Of a stretch of 6,297 nt of DNA, positions 6,081 to 6,297 are shown in pieces. Made by a program: the position numbers and the translations under genes. The notes below the pieces were generated by a model, which had not been told where the DNA came from, searched no databases, and saw only the letters and a program-made list of their open reading frames with translations. Source of the DNA: Clostridia bacterium (lineage in GTDB: Bacteria; Bacillota; Clostridia; Oscillospirales; CAG-272); assembly GCA_017958705.1 (NCBI GenBank), contig JAGDCE010000274.1:1-6297 (forward strand), written 5' to 3'. How positions within the stretch are numbered: the first letter of the stretch is position 1; each line of letters starts with the position of its first letter.

Positions 6081-6178
6081 AATGAAGACGCCCGCAAGCG
6101 GGCTAATGAAGAAATGAAGACGCTTCGCTAATGAAGAAATTCGAATTCAACGGTTTTCTTCAAGCGAACGTCTTCATT
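6081..6178. repeat. Palindromic element bounded by AATGAAGACG / CGTCTTCATT
   Basis: AATGAAGACG occurs at 6081-6090 and 6113-6122, and its reverse complement at 6169-6178. A second direct repeat, GCTAATGAAGAAAT, lies at 6102-6115 and 6127-6140. Positions 6113-6178 fold into one long hairpin: 10 bp (6113-6122 with 6169-6178), 6 bp (TTCGCT 6124-6129 with 6163-6168), and 7 bp (GAAGAAA 6133-6139 with 6155-6161). A small GC hairpin (GCCCGC/GCGGGC, 6090-6103) sits in the left arm. The design, a short linker plus variable hairpins turning into its reverse complement, resembles the array at 36-239 but the sequence is different. Confidence 0.7.
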
Positions 6179-6195
6179 ATACCGGTTGAACACGA

Positions 6196-6235
6196 AAAAG
6201 CAGACTGATTTTGTTCTCAGTCTGCTTTTGTTAAG
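6196..6235. terminator. Bidirectional intrinsic terminator
   Basis: A perfect 13-bp stem (AAAAGCAGACTGA at 6196-6208 with TCAGTCTGCTTTT at 6217-6229) has an 8-base loop. TTTTGTT follows on the plus strand and TTTTT on the minus strand. It can end the operon from the left and the convergent gene from the right. Confidence 0.85.
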
Positions 6236-6246
6236 TGCGCACTTAC

Positions 6247-6297
6247 TCACCACTCGAATGTGAGGTGAAAAAACTTCCTTATGACGGTCGGGCATTC
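6247..6297 (-). CDS. Probable 3' end of a convergent gene (partial)
   Basis: Reading the minus strand from the window edge gives 16 codons ending in VIRKFFHLTFEW and a TGA stop at 6249-6247. The stop lies 17 bases before the stem of a terminator that also works on this strand, which is the usual arrangement. The fragment is too short to name a product, and another minus frame is open here too, so the call rests mostly on context. Confidence 0.35.
   Translation of the reverse strand, partial: ECPTVIRKFFHLTFEW

Noticed and set aside
6129..6297. Minus-strand frame starting at ATG 6295 (MPDRHKEVF...), about 55 codons
   Set aside because: It reads straight through the bidirectional terminator and the palindromic element and lacks a ribosome binding site within the window.

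Overview
The window (about 57% GC in its coding part) most resembles a gut-associated member of the Clostridia (Bacillota). The signs are Shine-Dalgarno sites of the AGGAGG type, a large secreted protein with a C-terminal sortase-type sorting signal, stalk repeats common in intestinal Firmicutes surface proteins, and intergenic arrays of small hairpins. This assignment is an inference; no rRNA or tRNA is present to support it.

Layout. Positions 1-35 are AT-rich with no convincing gene. Positions 36-239 hold an array of small hairpins joined by a 10-base direct repeat (AATTTAGCTG), which turns into its reverse complement in the second half. A strong rightward intrinsic terminator follows directly (240-281). 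Positions 282-367 are the leader of a two-gene operon. Gene 1 (368-724, GTG start) encodes a 118-residue protein with two membrane segments. Gene 2 (721-6000) overlaps it by ATGA and fills 84% of the window. It encodes a 1759-residue exported protein. From N to C terminus it has a signal peptide, a zinc-dependent phospholipase C domain with every expected metal ligand, a PLAT/C2-like lipid-binding domain as in Clostridium perfringens alpha-toxin, an Ig-like domain, four 72-residue repeats, six repeats of about 82 residues, a Listeria-Bacteroides-type repeat, an X2-like domain, and a TPQTG sorting signal with membrane anchor. Positions 6001-6195 hold a second, different set of inverted repeats. 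A perfect-stem terminator that works in both directions follows (6196-6235), and then the probable last codons of a convergent gene (6247-6297, minus strand).

How it fits together. Gene 2 looks like an alpha-toxin-type phospholipase C held on the cell wall at the end of a roughly 900-residue stalk instead of being released. Gene 1 is translationally coupled to it and could be a membrane partner or regulator, but its function is not recognisable from sequence. The main points of interest are this wall-tethered toxin-like architecture, the two related repeat classes of the stalk, and the structured hairpin arrays on both sides of the operon.
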